A stretch of DNA of 64,000 bases, taken from positions 2,005,471 to 2,069,470 of the forward strand of contig OZ026569.1 in NCBI GenBank assembly GCA_964020155.1, read 5' to 3'. The notes beneath the pieces were generated by a model, which saw only the letters and a list, made by a program, of their open reading frames with translations, made no database searches and had not been told where the DNA came from. A program made the position numbers and the translations under genes. Source of the DNA: Chondrilla cf. caribensis (taxonomy: Eukaryota > Porifera > Demospongiae > Chondrillida > Chondrillidae). Shown one piece after another: positions 12,920-25,000 of the stretch. Position 1 is the stretch's first letter; every line of letters begins with the position of its first letter.

Positions 12920-13050
12920 TAATGGACCTGATCCTTTTGTTCACCTGTTTTTACCTGTTTTCAATTGCCTTTAGTTCACCTGTAGTAATGTTTTTCGCTC
13001 ATTGTATTGTGTGGGCATTCTTCAAAGATGCCGCCAGTGCGATATACGTA

Positions 13051-13219
13051 CAGTGGAACTTCTCTGTTACAAACCTCTGAATTACAGAAACCTCTATAAT
13101 AAGGACACCATTCTGTGTCCCAGTGTAGTACTGTAGTGTATTAAGTGACCTCTGAATTGAGGACACCTCTGTAATAAGGACTAAAATCCCAAAGTGTCCT
13201 TAATGGAGAGGTTCCACTG
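13051..13219. mobile_element. pogo/Tigger-type MITE
   Basis: About 169 bp bounded by TA on each side. The ends read CAGTGGAACTTCTCTG and GGAGAGGTTCCACTG. CAGTGGAACCTC-type ends with TA target duplication are characteristic of the pogo branch of Tc1/mariner elements. It contains internal subrepeats (CCTCTGAATT, CTGTAATAAGGAC). Too short for a transposase. A relative lies at 57920-58045. Confidence 0.8.
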
Positions 13220-13422
13220 TATTTCATATTGCACCGTTTACGATGCACTTTCGAATAAGCACCTATGTGTAAACATGTTTTTTCAATCAGCAGGTTTATA
13301 ATTGACGTAATATCAGTTTCCACACAACACAATAACACCTATAACTCTGTGTTGTCAGTTAAAAGGATGTCTGCGAGTAGAGAAAATCCACTTTCTTCCT
13401 TACATCCCGTACTAATCCATCA

Positions 13423-13590
13423 CTAAAATTGCTAAGGGACCATTTGTTGATGCAGTTGTATTATGAGAACAATATCCTTTGGTTAGTCCGCCAAAGTCAT
13501 CATCACTAAAGTTAAGATTAAATCGCTTGTTACAACGAGCAAGCTTTCCTTTAGAGCAAGGAGTAGCTTCTTTTGCATCATTCGCAAACT
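13423..13590 (-). other. possible exon, unassigned
   Basis: The minus strand has a usable acceptor (TATGTTTTTAG) and then about 55 open codons with several cysteines (ATPCSKGKLARC, LTKGYCSHNTT) to a TAG stop. No family is recognised. The plus strand is also partly open here, so it may be chance. An ATG on the plus strand at 13367 with a weak donor at about 13409 could instead be the missing first exon of YIPF3. Confidence 0.2.
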
Positions 13591-13711
13591 AAAAACATAA
13601 ATACTGGAAAAAATAGAATCTAAGGTTATTTTCATAGGTATTTTTTAGTCAAATTCATTTAAGAACTAATAGGAAGTCAGAGCTTTGGTTTTCTCTTCAT
13701 TTCTATCTTTC

Positions 13712-14206
13712 AAAAGAGTGTCTTCACCATTGCTTATATCAAGTGGGGAAAAATTGGCTCAAGATATTGAATCACATACATACGTATGTAGATAATACAA
13801 CCATTGTATTCTCTCTGATTGAATAACCTACATATCTTCGGAGAAAATATGTGCGGGTACGCTACGTGTCCTCGTGTCTCATACAATATCAGACACATTG
13901 CCCTCGTAACCAAGTGATGACTATTGCTTCAGTTTACCTTTTCCAACCACTATCTTTGTTTACAAGTAACTATGCTCACTTCCGTTCACTTGTGAGCTCC
14001 CATATCTACCTGTATCTGTGCTCACCTACTTTCATCATTGCTGGGCTATTGGTCCAAATTCATGGTGATATTTTCCCCGAAGATATGTAGGTTATTCAAT
14101 CAGAGAGAATACAATGTTTGTATTATCTACATACGTATGTATGTGATTCAATATCTTCAGCCAATTTTCCCCGCTTGATATTAGCAATGGCGAAAGACAC
14201 CCTTTT
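13712..14206. mobile_element. foldback element with 139-bp arms
   Basis: 13712-13850 and 14068-14206 are near-identical inverted copies (only a handful of mismatches or single-base indels seen). They surround a 217-bp core without an open frame. The arms contain CATACATACGTATGTAG and TTCTCTCTGATTGAATAACC. It ends about 145 bp before the first recognised YIPF3 exon and may have separated that exon from its promoter-proximal exon. Confidence 0.85.
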
Positions 14207-14351
14207 TCTGGTTACTCCACTTTGTCTACTTATGTACGTATTTCAGCTGTTTGTGGTATTGCTTGCTGTATCAGTACTCAGATGTACATATAGACAAACA
14301 TGTCATAATCTATCAAATACTAAGCAACCTGTTCCATTCTTCCAATTGTAG

Positions 14352-17300
14352 TCTTCAGTAATAATAGATTTTTCAGACTCACCAGTAAATGAGTCAAAGA
14401 CTGAAGAAGTACTCAAGGAAACTTCTGGGATGCTAGGTGATCGCATCCAGCATGAAGTTGCTGGTCATATGTGGCAGGCTGGTACTCAATCAGCAAAAAG
14501 ATTCATTGATATGTATGGACAACTAGACTATCTTCGCCCGTATTTTAATGTGGAGCCTGCAGTTGTTTGCAAAAGGTCAGTTTAATTGTACTTTTTGGTT
14601 TTATGATAGTATTGTATTATTTAATTATACATCTGCAGAGTGGTGAGGTCACTTGTACCTAATTTTGCTCTCAGTGCTCCCCAGGTATGTATGCATGTAC
14701 AGAATGGTGTAAATGTAGACATGCATCCTCTGGGATGTACTGTAAGCCATTTGAAATTTATTGTTTTACGCATGTTCCCTATCAATTCACTAAGAATTGC
14801 AAACTGCATGTTTGTAGAAGTTTGGAAACATTGTGTACATTTATAGTATCTTTTGAACATGTCTTTATAGTGTGTGTATGTGTATGTATTATGGTTGAGC
14901 CATCACTTGGTTTCAATTTAAGTGAACTTACTTTATTAACTTCCACTTGATTTGTAGTTGATATCCTGTCTCTAGTACTTTCTTCTTCACTTTTATCATC
15001 AACAATCTACATATGTATGCAAGTTATGTACAGCACATGCTGACCTATGTTTCAGCAGTGTTTCAATCATTGTTTACATATACGTATGTACGTATATAGC
15101 TGCAACATAACACACAAATATACCACAATTTTACCATATTTTTGGCTCTCTATTTATTGATTTACCATTCACCTACATACATGCATACGATAGGTACAGT
15201 GTGTGAATACTATTTCCTTATTTCTGTGTAATGTTAAATATGATATAGCTTGTCCACTTCACATTTCTATGATAATGTACATATCATGTAATCATTCAAT
15301 GTTGTCATATAGGAAGCACCAGATGAACTATATGGACCAACTATGATTATTTTCAGTTTGGTGGCTATACTTCTGTTTGGAATGAAAATGTCGCAGCATG
15401 TTGTGGTGAGCTACATATCATCAGTTGTTCTTACTATGTATGTATATGTATACTGTATGCCTGTTACCATTTGATTGCTTTAAGTGTACGTATTCACTTC
15501 AATTACAGGTGGAAGGGACATTAATTGGAACAGCTCTTGCTGTCTGCTTTGGTTATTGGATGGTTACAGCTGTGCTTCTAACCTTTCTGGCGTATTTGTT
15601 CAATTCAGCCATCAACTATCTTCAAGTTTTATCACTGACTGTAAGTTATTCTTATGTTCTACAACCAAATATTTACTGTATATACGTATGTACATACTGT
15701 AGATATTATTTGCAGTGCGTCTGTTCCTTCTAGGGTTATTCTCTGTTTGGCCACTGTTTAGCATTGTTATTTGCCATCATTTTTGGTCATTTGGGGCATC
15801 CGGCAATGTATTATGTTCCTGCAATCCTATTAGGAGGATTGTCATCAATGAAATTGGTGAGTATATACGTACATACACCTTCATTTGTTATGTATGCATT
15901 TGTGGATGGACGGGTGTATTTTTGTGGGTGTTCATTCTGTTATGCACTGTAAATGGTAATCCAGCACTGCTCAAAACAAAAGGCACTCAATTAAACAATG
16001 TAAATTCCTCAATTTCTGTTTGGGAAAGGACCAGTAATTTGATGACATTGTAACCCACAGATTCTTTCCAAGTCAATAAAACTTAGAACCAGTGATGAAG
16101 AATCCTACGCATCTAGAACCCACCCGACCTGGAAACCTAATCTCAACGTTAGGTTTGATTGTAGAAATTCTTCGACATGCTAGACTGATTCAGATGTGTT
16201 TTATCTTTGGACAGATAACGCATGTCACAATTTTCATCAAAAAACATTTATTGAATTGTACAATGTTTCGCCCACTTTGGCTTCTTCAGGTACACACAAC
16301 TAAAGCTAAACTAATTGAACAATGTAATTGAGTAAGTGAGTGGATGGAAAATTAACCAATGGGATCAAAATATGCATGATACCTGTCAAATCAGGGGACC
16401 CCACACATGACTTAGGGTTAACCCTGAGTCAAGGTTGTAGTTATCCTTGTTCCTGATGTACAGGCTCTCCTTGATCCTCTTCTGTTTCCAGTTCTGCTCC
16501 CTGTCAATGATTCTGGCATTTTCCCACTCAATACTGTGGCTCTCTTTTATGCTACGTATGTACAGCATTGGCTATCCTCATGTCCTCATTTTCACCGCAC
16601 GTCGATGCTCATTCATCCTCATTATGAATGGTCTACCAGTCTCCCCAATGCATGACTTCTCACAATCACCACAAGGGATCTGGTAGATTGGTAGACGTGC
16701 GGTAAAAAATGAGAACATGAGGAATGTCAATGCTGTACATAGCATAAAAGAGAGCCACAGTATTGAGTGGGAAAATGCCAGAATCATTGACAGGGAGCAG
16801 AACTGGAAACAGAAGAGGATCAAGGAGAGCCTGTACATCAGGAACAAGGATAACTACAACCTTGACTCAGGGTTAGCCCTGAGTCGTGTGTGGGATCCCC
16901 TGATTGGACAGGTATCATGCATATTTTGATCCCATTGGTTAATTTCCATCCACTTACTCACTTACATTGTTCAATTAGTTTAGTTTTAGTTGTGTGTACC
17001 TGAAGAAACCCAAGTGGGCGAAACGTTGTACAATTGAATAATTGTTTTTGATGAAAAATTGTGACATGCGCTATCTGTCCAAAGATAAAACACATCCGAA
17101 TCAACGTTAGGTTTCTTGACACTGTACATATTGAGCCTTTTTCCAGAGGTATGTATATTACAGTATTAACCTACAGTTGCACTCACCAGGTGATATGAAC
17201 AAAGTGTGAAATGCTTGGTTTAAGCAAGAATGTTAGGATCATAAGTTTCCTCCCCTCATAAATGAGAAATTTGTTAACACACAATTTGTAAGCAATGGTC

Positions 17301-17467
17301 CAGTTCTGTTGTGAAATGTCTTTATTTTGTAGATAGGGGTATACATGTCAAGGTCGTGGAGTCAGCAGAGTGGAGCTATTTTGTCGGCTGTTGCAGTTGT
17401 AATTCATATTGGCTATTTGCTGTACCTAAAAATGGCTTATCATAAAGTCTATGAAGCACTAGTTTAA
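14352..17467 (+). CDS. YIPF3: YIPF3, Yip1-domain Golgi protein (N-terminus not found)
   Basis: YIPF3 is a multi-pass membrane protein of the cis-Golgi that works with YIPF4 in Golgi organisation. Six exons join in frame to 250 codons: 14352-14575, 14639-14684, 15313-15405, 15509-15640, 15734-15856, 17333-17467. Diagnostic stretches are MWQAGTQSAKRFIDMYGQLD, YLRPYFNVEPA, ELYGPTMIIFSLVAILLFGM, EGTLIGTALAVCFGYWM, and the C-terminal YLLYLKMAYHKVYEAL. These match the family order, with about five hydrophobic segments. Human YIPF3 is about 350 aa. The first exon here starts after a clear acceptor (CTTCCAATTGTAG) in phase 0, so at least one upstream exon with the start codon is missing from my model. 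The foldback element at 13712-14206 lies where it is expected. The C-terminal tail is also shorter than in vertebrates. The last intron holds a Penelope-like insertion. Confidence 0.9.
16157..17101. mobile_element. Penelope-like element 3' end, inverted-repeat form
   Basis: The insertion is flanked by a 13-bp direct repeat CAACGTTAGGTTT (16144-16156 and 17102-17114), a target-site duplication. The left and right thirds are inverted copies of each other (about 16190-16565 versus 16717-17095). The unique centre encodes, on the minus strand, YQIPCGDCEKSCIGETGRPF, the GIY-YIG-type endonuclease core of Penelope-like retroelements. The arms encode the C-terminal HSIEWENARIIDREQNWKQK and SLYIRNK. 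There is no reverse transcriptase and the frame is interrupted, so it is non-functional. Each arm carries a hammerhead-like core (CTGAAGA, short hairpin, GAAAC) at 16263-16290 (minus) and 17000-17024 (plus). Confidence 0.85.
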
Positions 17468-18654
17468 CTCTTACTCTATACTACGTAGTTAGCCATAATC
17501 ATTTTTGATCGTATTTCTTTTCTGAATGATCATAACACATTAGGTATTACTGTAATGTTATGCTTGAACAGTATTATAATATCTGGAGCTCTCTAGAGCA
17601 CATATTCTTCGTGCTGCATGTGCTATTCTGTGCTTGTATGTTTACGTACGTGTCCCAACAGCAAGTCGTGATCTGGAGTAGGAATTGCATCAAGGTCACA
17701 GTGGCAACAGTTGGGATGTAGATCTCAAACTTCACATTTAGTATGCATTTGGAGAAGGGATTCCCTTCCAAGGGTATATCCAAAGTTAAAGGTAGTATGT
17801 CTGGTGGAATGTATCATCAGTGGCCACTGTCTATTGTGCAAAAACAATATCACAGATATGTAAACACCGGCCCAGACAATTATACAAATCATGCACATAG
17901 TACATGTTGGAAGTATATATGTGTGCACACACACCACATCAGACACACAAACATAATTACACATTTACTTGATATATTTTAATTGAAGCGCATATCTAAC
18001 ATATTAGACTAAGCATGGAATTTATATCATATTATTATGATTTCAGCTAGGAAAAATATCTGGATCTATTTTTATGATACATGTGCACATAGTATGTACT
18101 AGGTAATCTGGCATATAGGGCACTATAGTCAATGCCTGAAATAATAGGTGGGCACAGTGTTGTATATTCCATGTGCAGGGTAGCAGATCATGAATAGCAG
18201 AAATATTATAATACATGTCACATGAACAGCGGTAATGAAATATGTATATAGGATATTGCATGTGCCATCTCAGATGCTAAAATTGTACTGGGAGCTTCAG
18301 TTTTTCTCTGCATGGAACATGCAACAGAGCAATCCAAAAAATCTGGTGTTACGTACCTTCGAATTTGTATATTATATACGTACATGTGCAGTATCTACAA
18401 TTAATAGCCATTATCAGTAAATATTAAGGTTTATCCGCTAGATTCATATTTTATTATATTATATTTGAATACACATAAATTGAGCATATATTATACATGT
18501 ATTTTACAATTAAATAAAATAGATATAAGATGAAGGAGAAAAGAGAACAAAAAAAGAAACTATCATTACTATTATCATACAAATTTAATAGAGATGACGA
18601 CAATAAAGAAAACAATAGCAATAATAAACAAACACACACAAAAATAAGATAATG
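17468..18654. other. spacer, no gene recognised
   Basis: Sequence between YIPF3 and the 3' end of the LINE. The first part is presumably the YIPF3 3' UTR. CTCTATACTACGTAGTTAG just past the stop resembles the short palindrome family of 12.4-12.9 kb. The rest is AT-rich with no supported exon. Confidence 0.5.
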
Positions 18655-18656
18655 AA

Positions 18657-21600
18657 AATAATAATAATAATAATAATAAGGATGTAGTCACCGAGATCTG
18701 GGCTGCGCAGGGGCCTTAACACCAAAATAGCATTCCCTGTTTGGATAGCTACTGAGAGCCTCTGCATCAAGAAGGAAAACAACTGAGGCTCTCCTGTGAC
18801 CATCTTAATGCGGCAACCTAGGTCTTTCAGGAAGGACATTGAATCCGGGCCAATAGAACCAGAGGTTTCGAAAGCTATTGGTTGGAAAGAATAGCTGTGC
18901 TTCTTTACCTTTTCTCCCTCTGCGAAGGCAGCAGCTGTGCCCGCTTCTGTGGAGCATCTTTGCCTGTGGGAAAGACAGAAGCTGTCCACGCAAGTGACGT
19001 CCCAAGCCAAGAATTTGCCCTCAGACCATGGGACCATGGTGACGCCGTCTGGACGTTTGCCGTTGGCTCAGTGGAGACCAGTTGGTTCCAACCGAGAAGG
19101 TATCTTTGCTGTGGCCAGGGAGTGGTAGATAATGGAGTTGAGAGAGTTGTGGCGTGCAGTGCGGCCCTTACTTGATTGACAAGACAAGCCGTGGTGACCC
19201 AAATGATCTGCATCCTTGCTGCATAACTTGCAACTGTGAGGTTGGCAAATTGTGGTCCCCAATCTAAGGCCGATGGCAGTACGAATTGTTTCGTTAGACA
19301 TTTGTAGGCCCAGAGACGAAATGGGTGGAGTGTTGAGCCAAGCGCCAGAATAGCTAGAAGCAGCTGCTAAGAGGCGGGCTTTATAGACTTCGTCGCTGCA
19401 GTTGGACAAGATAGAATGGAATACGTGATCAACTCTTGGTTTATCCCATGACTTCTGTAGGTGGCGTGAGCTGTAGATGGGAAGGGGGTGTCATCAGGGA
19501 GGCCGAGCCGCCATGTGGAAAGGGCTGCATCCCTTGCACTGTAAGTGCTGGGTGCTGTGCATGTTGGAAGCAGCTGTTGCACTAGGGTGAATGCTCCATC
19601 AGCAGAAGCCAAAAAGGCAGATGGTGCAAGATGGACAGCACTCCTGAGCCCTAGGCCGCCAGAACCAACTGGTAAAGATGCTTGCAGCTGAGATGGGTCA
19701 CCTGGTCTTAAAACAGTATTTGTAATCCTGGAGGCAATAGAGAAGAGTAACGCATCCCAGGATTCCAGGAGGGGTGACGAAAAAGCTGGGGATGTGCGTA
19801 GTAGGTGCAGAAGTTTAGGGATTGCGAGTGAATGGCGCAATATTGTGATGGCGTCATGCACTTGAAGGTGGCAGAGGCGCTCCCCAACAACCCTTAGCTG
19901 ATTTATTTGGTTGTCAAGACTAGCTATCATGGAGTTGCTTCCCAACGGAGATCCCAACAGAATGGCATCCTGGGGGTCAGTAGCGCTCAACCCTGGGAAG
20001 GAGGAAGTCATAACTTCTACAGCCGATTGGTCATGAGAGATCAGTTCTGACTCTGACATATTTAAGCTCAGGCCCAGGGCTTGTCCTTGCTCCCTGATTT
20101 TTGTTAAATCCAAAGTCAGTGCTTCAATGTCTCCACCCATGGTGCCATCATCTAAATAGAAGGCTTTGAACTCTGACCTCAGGCTGGATACTAGCTCATG
20201 CGTTGTGAGACAAAACAACATTGGACCCAAGGGATCACCCTGTTGGATTCCTTCAGATGACAACAACTGGTGTCCACCCCACAACAAGGCGGAGTGTACG
20301 AATGGCAGGAGGTCTGGAATGTACGCGGTAGTAGCTTCTAGGATCTTGTCACGTATAATGTTATTAAAGGCGTTCGAAAAGTCTATTTTTAGCAGAGCTT
20401 TATGTGATGGTTGCTGGTCCATGTACGTAGATTCGGGCAGCATGGACAGCTGCTTCGACTCCCTTGGGGACTCCAAATCCCAATTGGTGTGGGGACAGGA
20501 GATGCGGGATGGACTCCAGTGCATGGTGGCAGGCGCATTTGGAAGCTAATCTCCTTAGTGTGCACCCCACAGCTATGGGACGGATTCCTCCATCTTTCTT
20601 CGATAAGGCAATTAAGTTTGCACCAAAGAAAAGGGGGCGTATGGTTGGTGGAGTTCTACCCTCCAAAATCAAAGTTATCAGACCAACTAACAATGACAAT
20701 AGGGGTGCACTGCCTTCACCTGCAGTGGACCCTGTCAGACCCTTAAGGTGTTGGGGAATCGGGCCCCCTCCTGACCCAGCAGGGAATGTTGTAATTGCCT
20801 TCAGGATATCCTCTGTGGTGATAGGGAATGGCAGTGGGGAGCTGAAATCTATCTTGGCTATTTGAGAGTCAGGATGGGGGGGCTTTGCCCTTAGGGTTGC
20901 CAAAGTATGGCTGTTGTATGCAGCAAACACATCCTGACTACAGGCTAACCTGACTGCACCTTTGTAGTCACTCTCTTCAAGCTTGCTCGAGACCCTGGTC
21001 GCTAGTTGATCGATGGATTTATTCATTGTACATTTCTCGGAGCGTCGAAGCGACTGAACAGTGGGTACACTGGTTGTGAGGCTGCCTGGCTCCTGGAGGA
21101 CTTGTTTGTTGACTAGAGAAGCGAGATTCCAGCGCTTACCGCCCCTAGATGGAGTGGCCAAGCACATCTTTGGGAACGACATAAGCCTTGTCGACGAAGG
21201 AATGTCGTTCCGGGCGACCACTTGTTCGATCAGAGAAGTGAGCTTCCTAGCTACGGTTAATCTGGATTTGCGAGGGACTCTTTTCAAGACCTTTTTCGGC
21301 TGGCTCAAAAATGTAACTAGGGATTCTATCTCGGCGTTTGGGGCCTCGTTATCTGCCTTATTGGCGATGTCTTGACTTTTCGATGAAGTGTCAGCGAGAT
21401 CGAGCGGGGAGTCGGCAGGGTTAGGTGCTGAAATCACAACTGTATCACCTCTGGGTGTCGGGGTCGCGTTCGCGCAACGGCTAGGATTAGACAGGGAAGG
21501 CCAACAATCAATGCACGGCAAACCCTTTTTCACACATTGGCATCTGACGCATCTTCCATTTTTCATACAGGCGCAACAGCGCGGTGCTGGTCTTGGTTGT

Positions 21601-21660
21601 GATTGTGATTGTAAATCACCTCTAGCGGGCTGATACGTCATCTTGTGATCTTATACGCCA
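18657..21660 (-). mobile_element. non-LTR retrotransposon with restriction-like endonuclease, copy 1
   Basis: A nearly full-length but decayed element on the minus strand. The 5' end lies near 21660, and the 3' end (about 18681) runs straight into an ATA/TTA microsatellite (18655-18680). Domain order: cysteine-rich N-terminus, reverse transcriptase, CCHC-type knuckle, PD-(D/E)XK-like endonuclease. That order is the hallmark of the R2/NeSL/CRE-type LINEs with a C-terminal restriction-like endonuclease. A truncated relative lies at 33814-34508, also beside TTA repeats. Confidence 0.85.
18681..21641 (-). pseudogene. retrotransposon reverse transcriptase/RLE polyprotein, broken
   Basis: Once a single protein, now split by frameshifts and a stop. 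Part 1 (21641 to about 20410) opens with a Cys-rich block (RCCACMKNGRC, RCQCVKKGLPC) and the first reverse-transcriptase motifs (ISKIDFSSP-like, then LIALSKKDGGIRPIAVG). A frameshift near 20420-20440 leads into part 2 (to about 19400) with SSEGIQQGDPLGPMLFC and the catalytic FYLDDGTMGG. Another frameshift near 19400 leads to the knuckle CKLCSKDADHLGHHGLSC. A TGA near 19069 precedes KRPDGV and FLAWDVTCVDSF, the expected PD and D of the endonuclease. The breaks show it is no longer active. Part boundaries are approximate. Confidence 0.85.
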
Positions 21661-21676
21661 TCTTCATTCTAGTAAT

Positions 21677-21713
21677 GTTAACTGTAATGGGCTTATTCAT
21701 CTGGATCTTCTTG
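21677..21713 (-). repeat. partial copy of the RTK-A coding end
   Basis: About 36 bp identical to the last codons and stop of RTK-A (22021-22054) sits 340 bp downstream, between RTK-A and the LINE 5' end. Read on the minus strand it still spells the C-terminal QEDPDE and stop. It is a remnant duplication, not a functional exon. Confidence 0.8.
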
Positions 21714-22029
21714 CTATTTGAATTGAGATTATGTACATTATAATTATTTTGTATTATGCATCTTTTTCTGTATTGAACACTATTAAATCATTGTGCAAAT
21801 GTCCTGTTTCATGAATGATCATTTCATACATAAATAGGGAAATTAAACAATGCTTCAGTATAGTGTTATTAATTACAAATTACAATACTGAAAAGAGAAT
21901 GTAAATACATTAGTTAACTGAATGTGTATGGTGAAGATGTACCCTTGGCATGCATATGAAATTGTTATACTACAGCCATGATCAACATTATTATACAAAA
22001 CAATATTATATGTGGTCACTGTAATGGGC

Positions 22030-25000
22030 TTATTCATCTGGATCTTCTTGTACCTCCATGAGCATGTATGGGTACAACTCATACATGAATTCTTCCAATG
22101 TTTTCTTCAGTACACTAAACTGTGGCCTGTCTTTACGACTCAAATTCCAACAATTCAACATTAAATTGTACATCTTCTCATCACCTTTTTCAGGGCAATC
22201 CAAATAATTGCCTGCCTTTACTGCAGCCAAGACATCAGAATCAGACAAAGTGGGATAAGGAAATTTACCTGTGAAATGGAAATCATTGTAAATAGACAGA
22301 ATACAGGCAAAGGCTTCACTGCAGTTATTATTTCAACATTACCACACCTTGACTGAAGAGCTCCCACAAGGTGACACCAAAAGACCATCTATATGGAAAA
22401 CAACAAGGATATGATACAGTAAGTATACAGTGAAACTGCACAATACCCTGTCGTTACAACAACATACACATCTGAAGCTTCACTGAATAAATTATCCTCA
22501 AATGCTTCTGGAGCCATCCACCGCAATGGTTTACTGTCTGTAGGTAACTCAGCAACAACCTCAGTATTACCATCCAGGAAGCATGCAAAACCAAAGTCAG
22601 ATATCTTGACAATTCCACTGGCACTCAAGAGCAAATTCCGACAGGCAAGATCTCGGTGCAATACCTCAAAAGACTTCAGATACTCCTAATGTATACATAA
22701 GCAAATAGTACATAGTTCAAGAGTATCCCCTTAGTGATTGAGGTTGATGCACAATACTGTTTAATTGCATAAGTACCCTACATTAGCCATCGTACAGTAA
22801 AACATACATATTATGTACAGTATATGAATATTATATTCTTATATAGGTAGTGTCAATAATGAATTTGTTTAAATTTTATTAAAATCAAATTAATGTGTTA
22901 TCATTAGAGGCACTGACTATTATGTACATGCACTAGTATTAACATACCATTCCGCGAACAATTTGGATAGCAAATTTCAGCAGTTGACTAGGTTTGATTG
23001 TAATCCTGGCCTCAGATGGCAATTCTGGTGAATCCTCGTGAGCAATGCTAAGATTTCTCAACTGCACATATGAGTCAATACTCCCTGCTCTTTCTTTTTG
23101 GAACTCAATCAATGTCAATTGTGTGTCAGTTTTTTGAAGCTATATAGCAGAGAAAAGAACGCAGTATTTTTCAGAATTAGCATAGACTAGGCTCCTGACA
23201 TTATTGTATCTACATACATACATACATATGTACATATATAATATACAATTACTGTATGGTTACATGGTATAGCTTATTTATGAAATGCAGACTGTAGGCT
23301 ACTGTACTAAATTACTACTGTGCAAATATACACACAATTAAGTGGGGTACTATTAACTAAACATTTGAGAAAGAAACTTCAGAAAAAAGGTCAAAATTGG
23401 GAAGATTGTTAGATATGATTTGTTCAAAGAAATAGTTAGGTGTTATCAGTGATCAGATGCTCAAACAGGCAAGTAACTACACACTCATTGTAAAGATGTT
23501 TATGCACATTGTGGTCAGTGCACATGAAGTAAACTATTTACTGCCCACTGGCACCCTCTGATGTATGGCTTCATCCAAGAAAATAAGAGCAGATAATACT
23601 GTACATTCATATCTAAGAATCAAATTGTTATTGACAGGCACCTAGTATTTCGGAATCAATATACAGTACATACATCAACATCCAAAGTGTTCAAAGTGTA
23701 CATACGTATGTACATATACAGGTACCAACCTTTTTCTTCAAGTGAGGTACTATTTCAGTAAACACTGGTTCATCACCATTTTCATCCTAGGTAATCCAAA
23801 TTCAAAGCATGTATGACACAATGCACAAGTCACTGTCTGTGTAATATGTCTATAAGTTGTATATCAGGTATCTCACAGTTAAATCACTGCTTTTTAGAAT
23901 ATCCAGCAAATTCCCACAAGGTACCAGTTCCATGGCTATCATCGGTGGAGCATGTTCAAGTTGTAAACCAACAAGGTGAACCACATAAGGACAACTTTGA
24001 GTGGAGAGTGTCTTCAAGATTTCAGCTTCATTCAGGAAAGCCTCCATTTCCATCTCACTGGCATTACCTACGTATGTACGTATGTGCAGTATGTATACAA
24101 CAATGTTTTACCATACAGAGACACATGTACATAGGTATGCAGGCCTACATACAAAATATTATTACCATTTGGACATCACATAGTAGTACCTTTAAGGATT
24201 TTAACAGCTACTGATTGCTGGGCATAATTTTTAAATTGATCTAGTTTGGTTGGAGTCGATAGTGGTCCATGTACCAAGGAAAAATAGACAGAAGAAAAGT
24301 TTCCTTCACCAAGTAGGTGGAAGCTCTCGGAGTTGAACATATGGAGTGGAATGATCCATCTGTCAATCATTGGTGGAGGAAGTTTCTTGAAGTAAAGCTT
24401 GTATTCATAGTCTTTAGAACGCAGTAGTGGAATCACAGGGTTCTATAGAATGAACAGGAAAATAGGCAGTTTACTATACAATATAATATACAAATCAAAC
24501 TCAGTAGTTTTAGGAAATGCAAATGTTCAACAATTGAATGTAGCATGGCAATTACATCCATAGTTGAAGATTTGTTGTAATTACAGCATAGAAGATATAC
24601 AAAGGTTCAACAAAACTAATGTAAAAAAGACTCCCAAATCAAACCTTTGTAGGCATGTACTTTTAACATGTATGTATACTACTTCACTTACTTGCTTAAC
24701 GTGTCGTTTTTTATAAATCAGCATGGCAACGATAGTAATGACCACAATCACTATCATAATCGTTACAAGGACAATTGGAACAACTATTCCAGCCACTAAT
24801 CCATCATCGCTGGTGGCCTCTATACCACCAACACTAATTGAAGACTTCACTATTGGATGTTAAAAAGTAAATACACAATATGTGATGTATATTTCATCCA
24901 CATCCACATACTCTATAATATAGACGTGCTTACATGCATAAATCACAGGAACAGGAGGACTAGCTCCATACATGTTGATAGCAGAAACATTGAAAGATAT

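Noticed and set aside
18882..21633. Several plus-strand frames of 60-130 codons over the LINE.
   Set aside because: Shadows of the minus-strand reverse transcriptase; no recognisable protein features.
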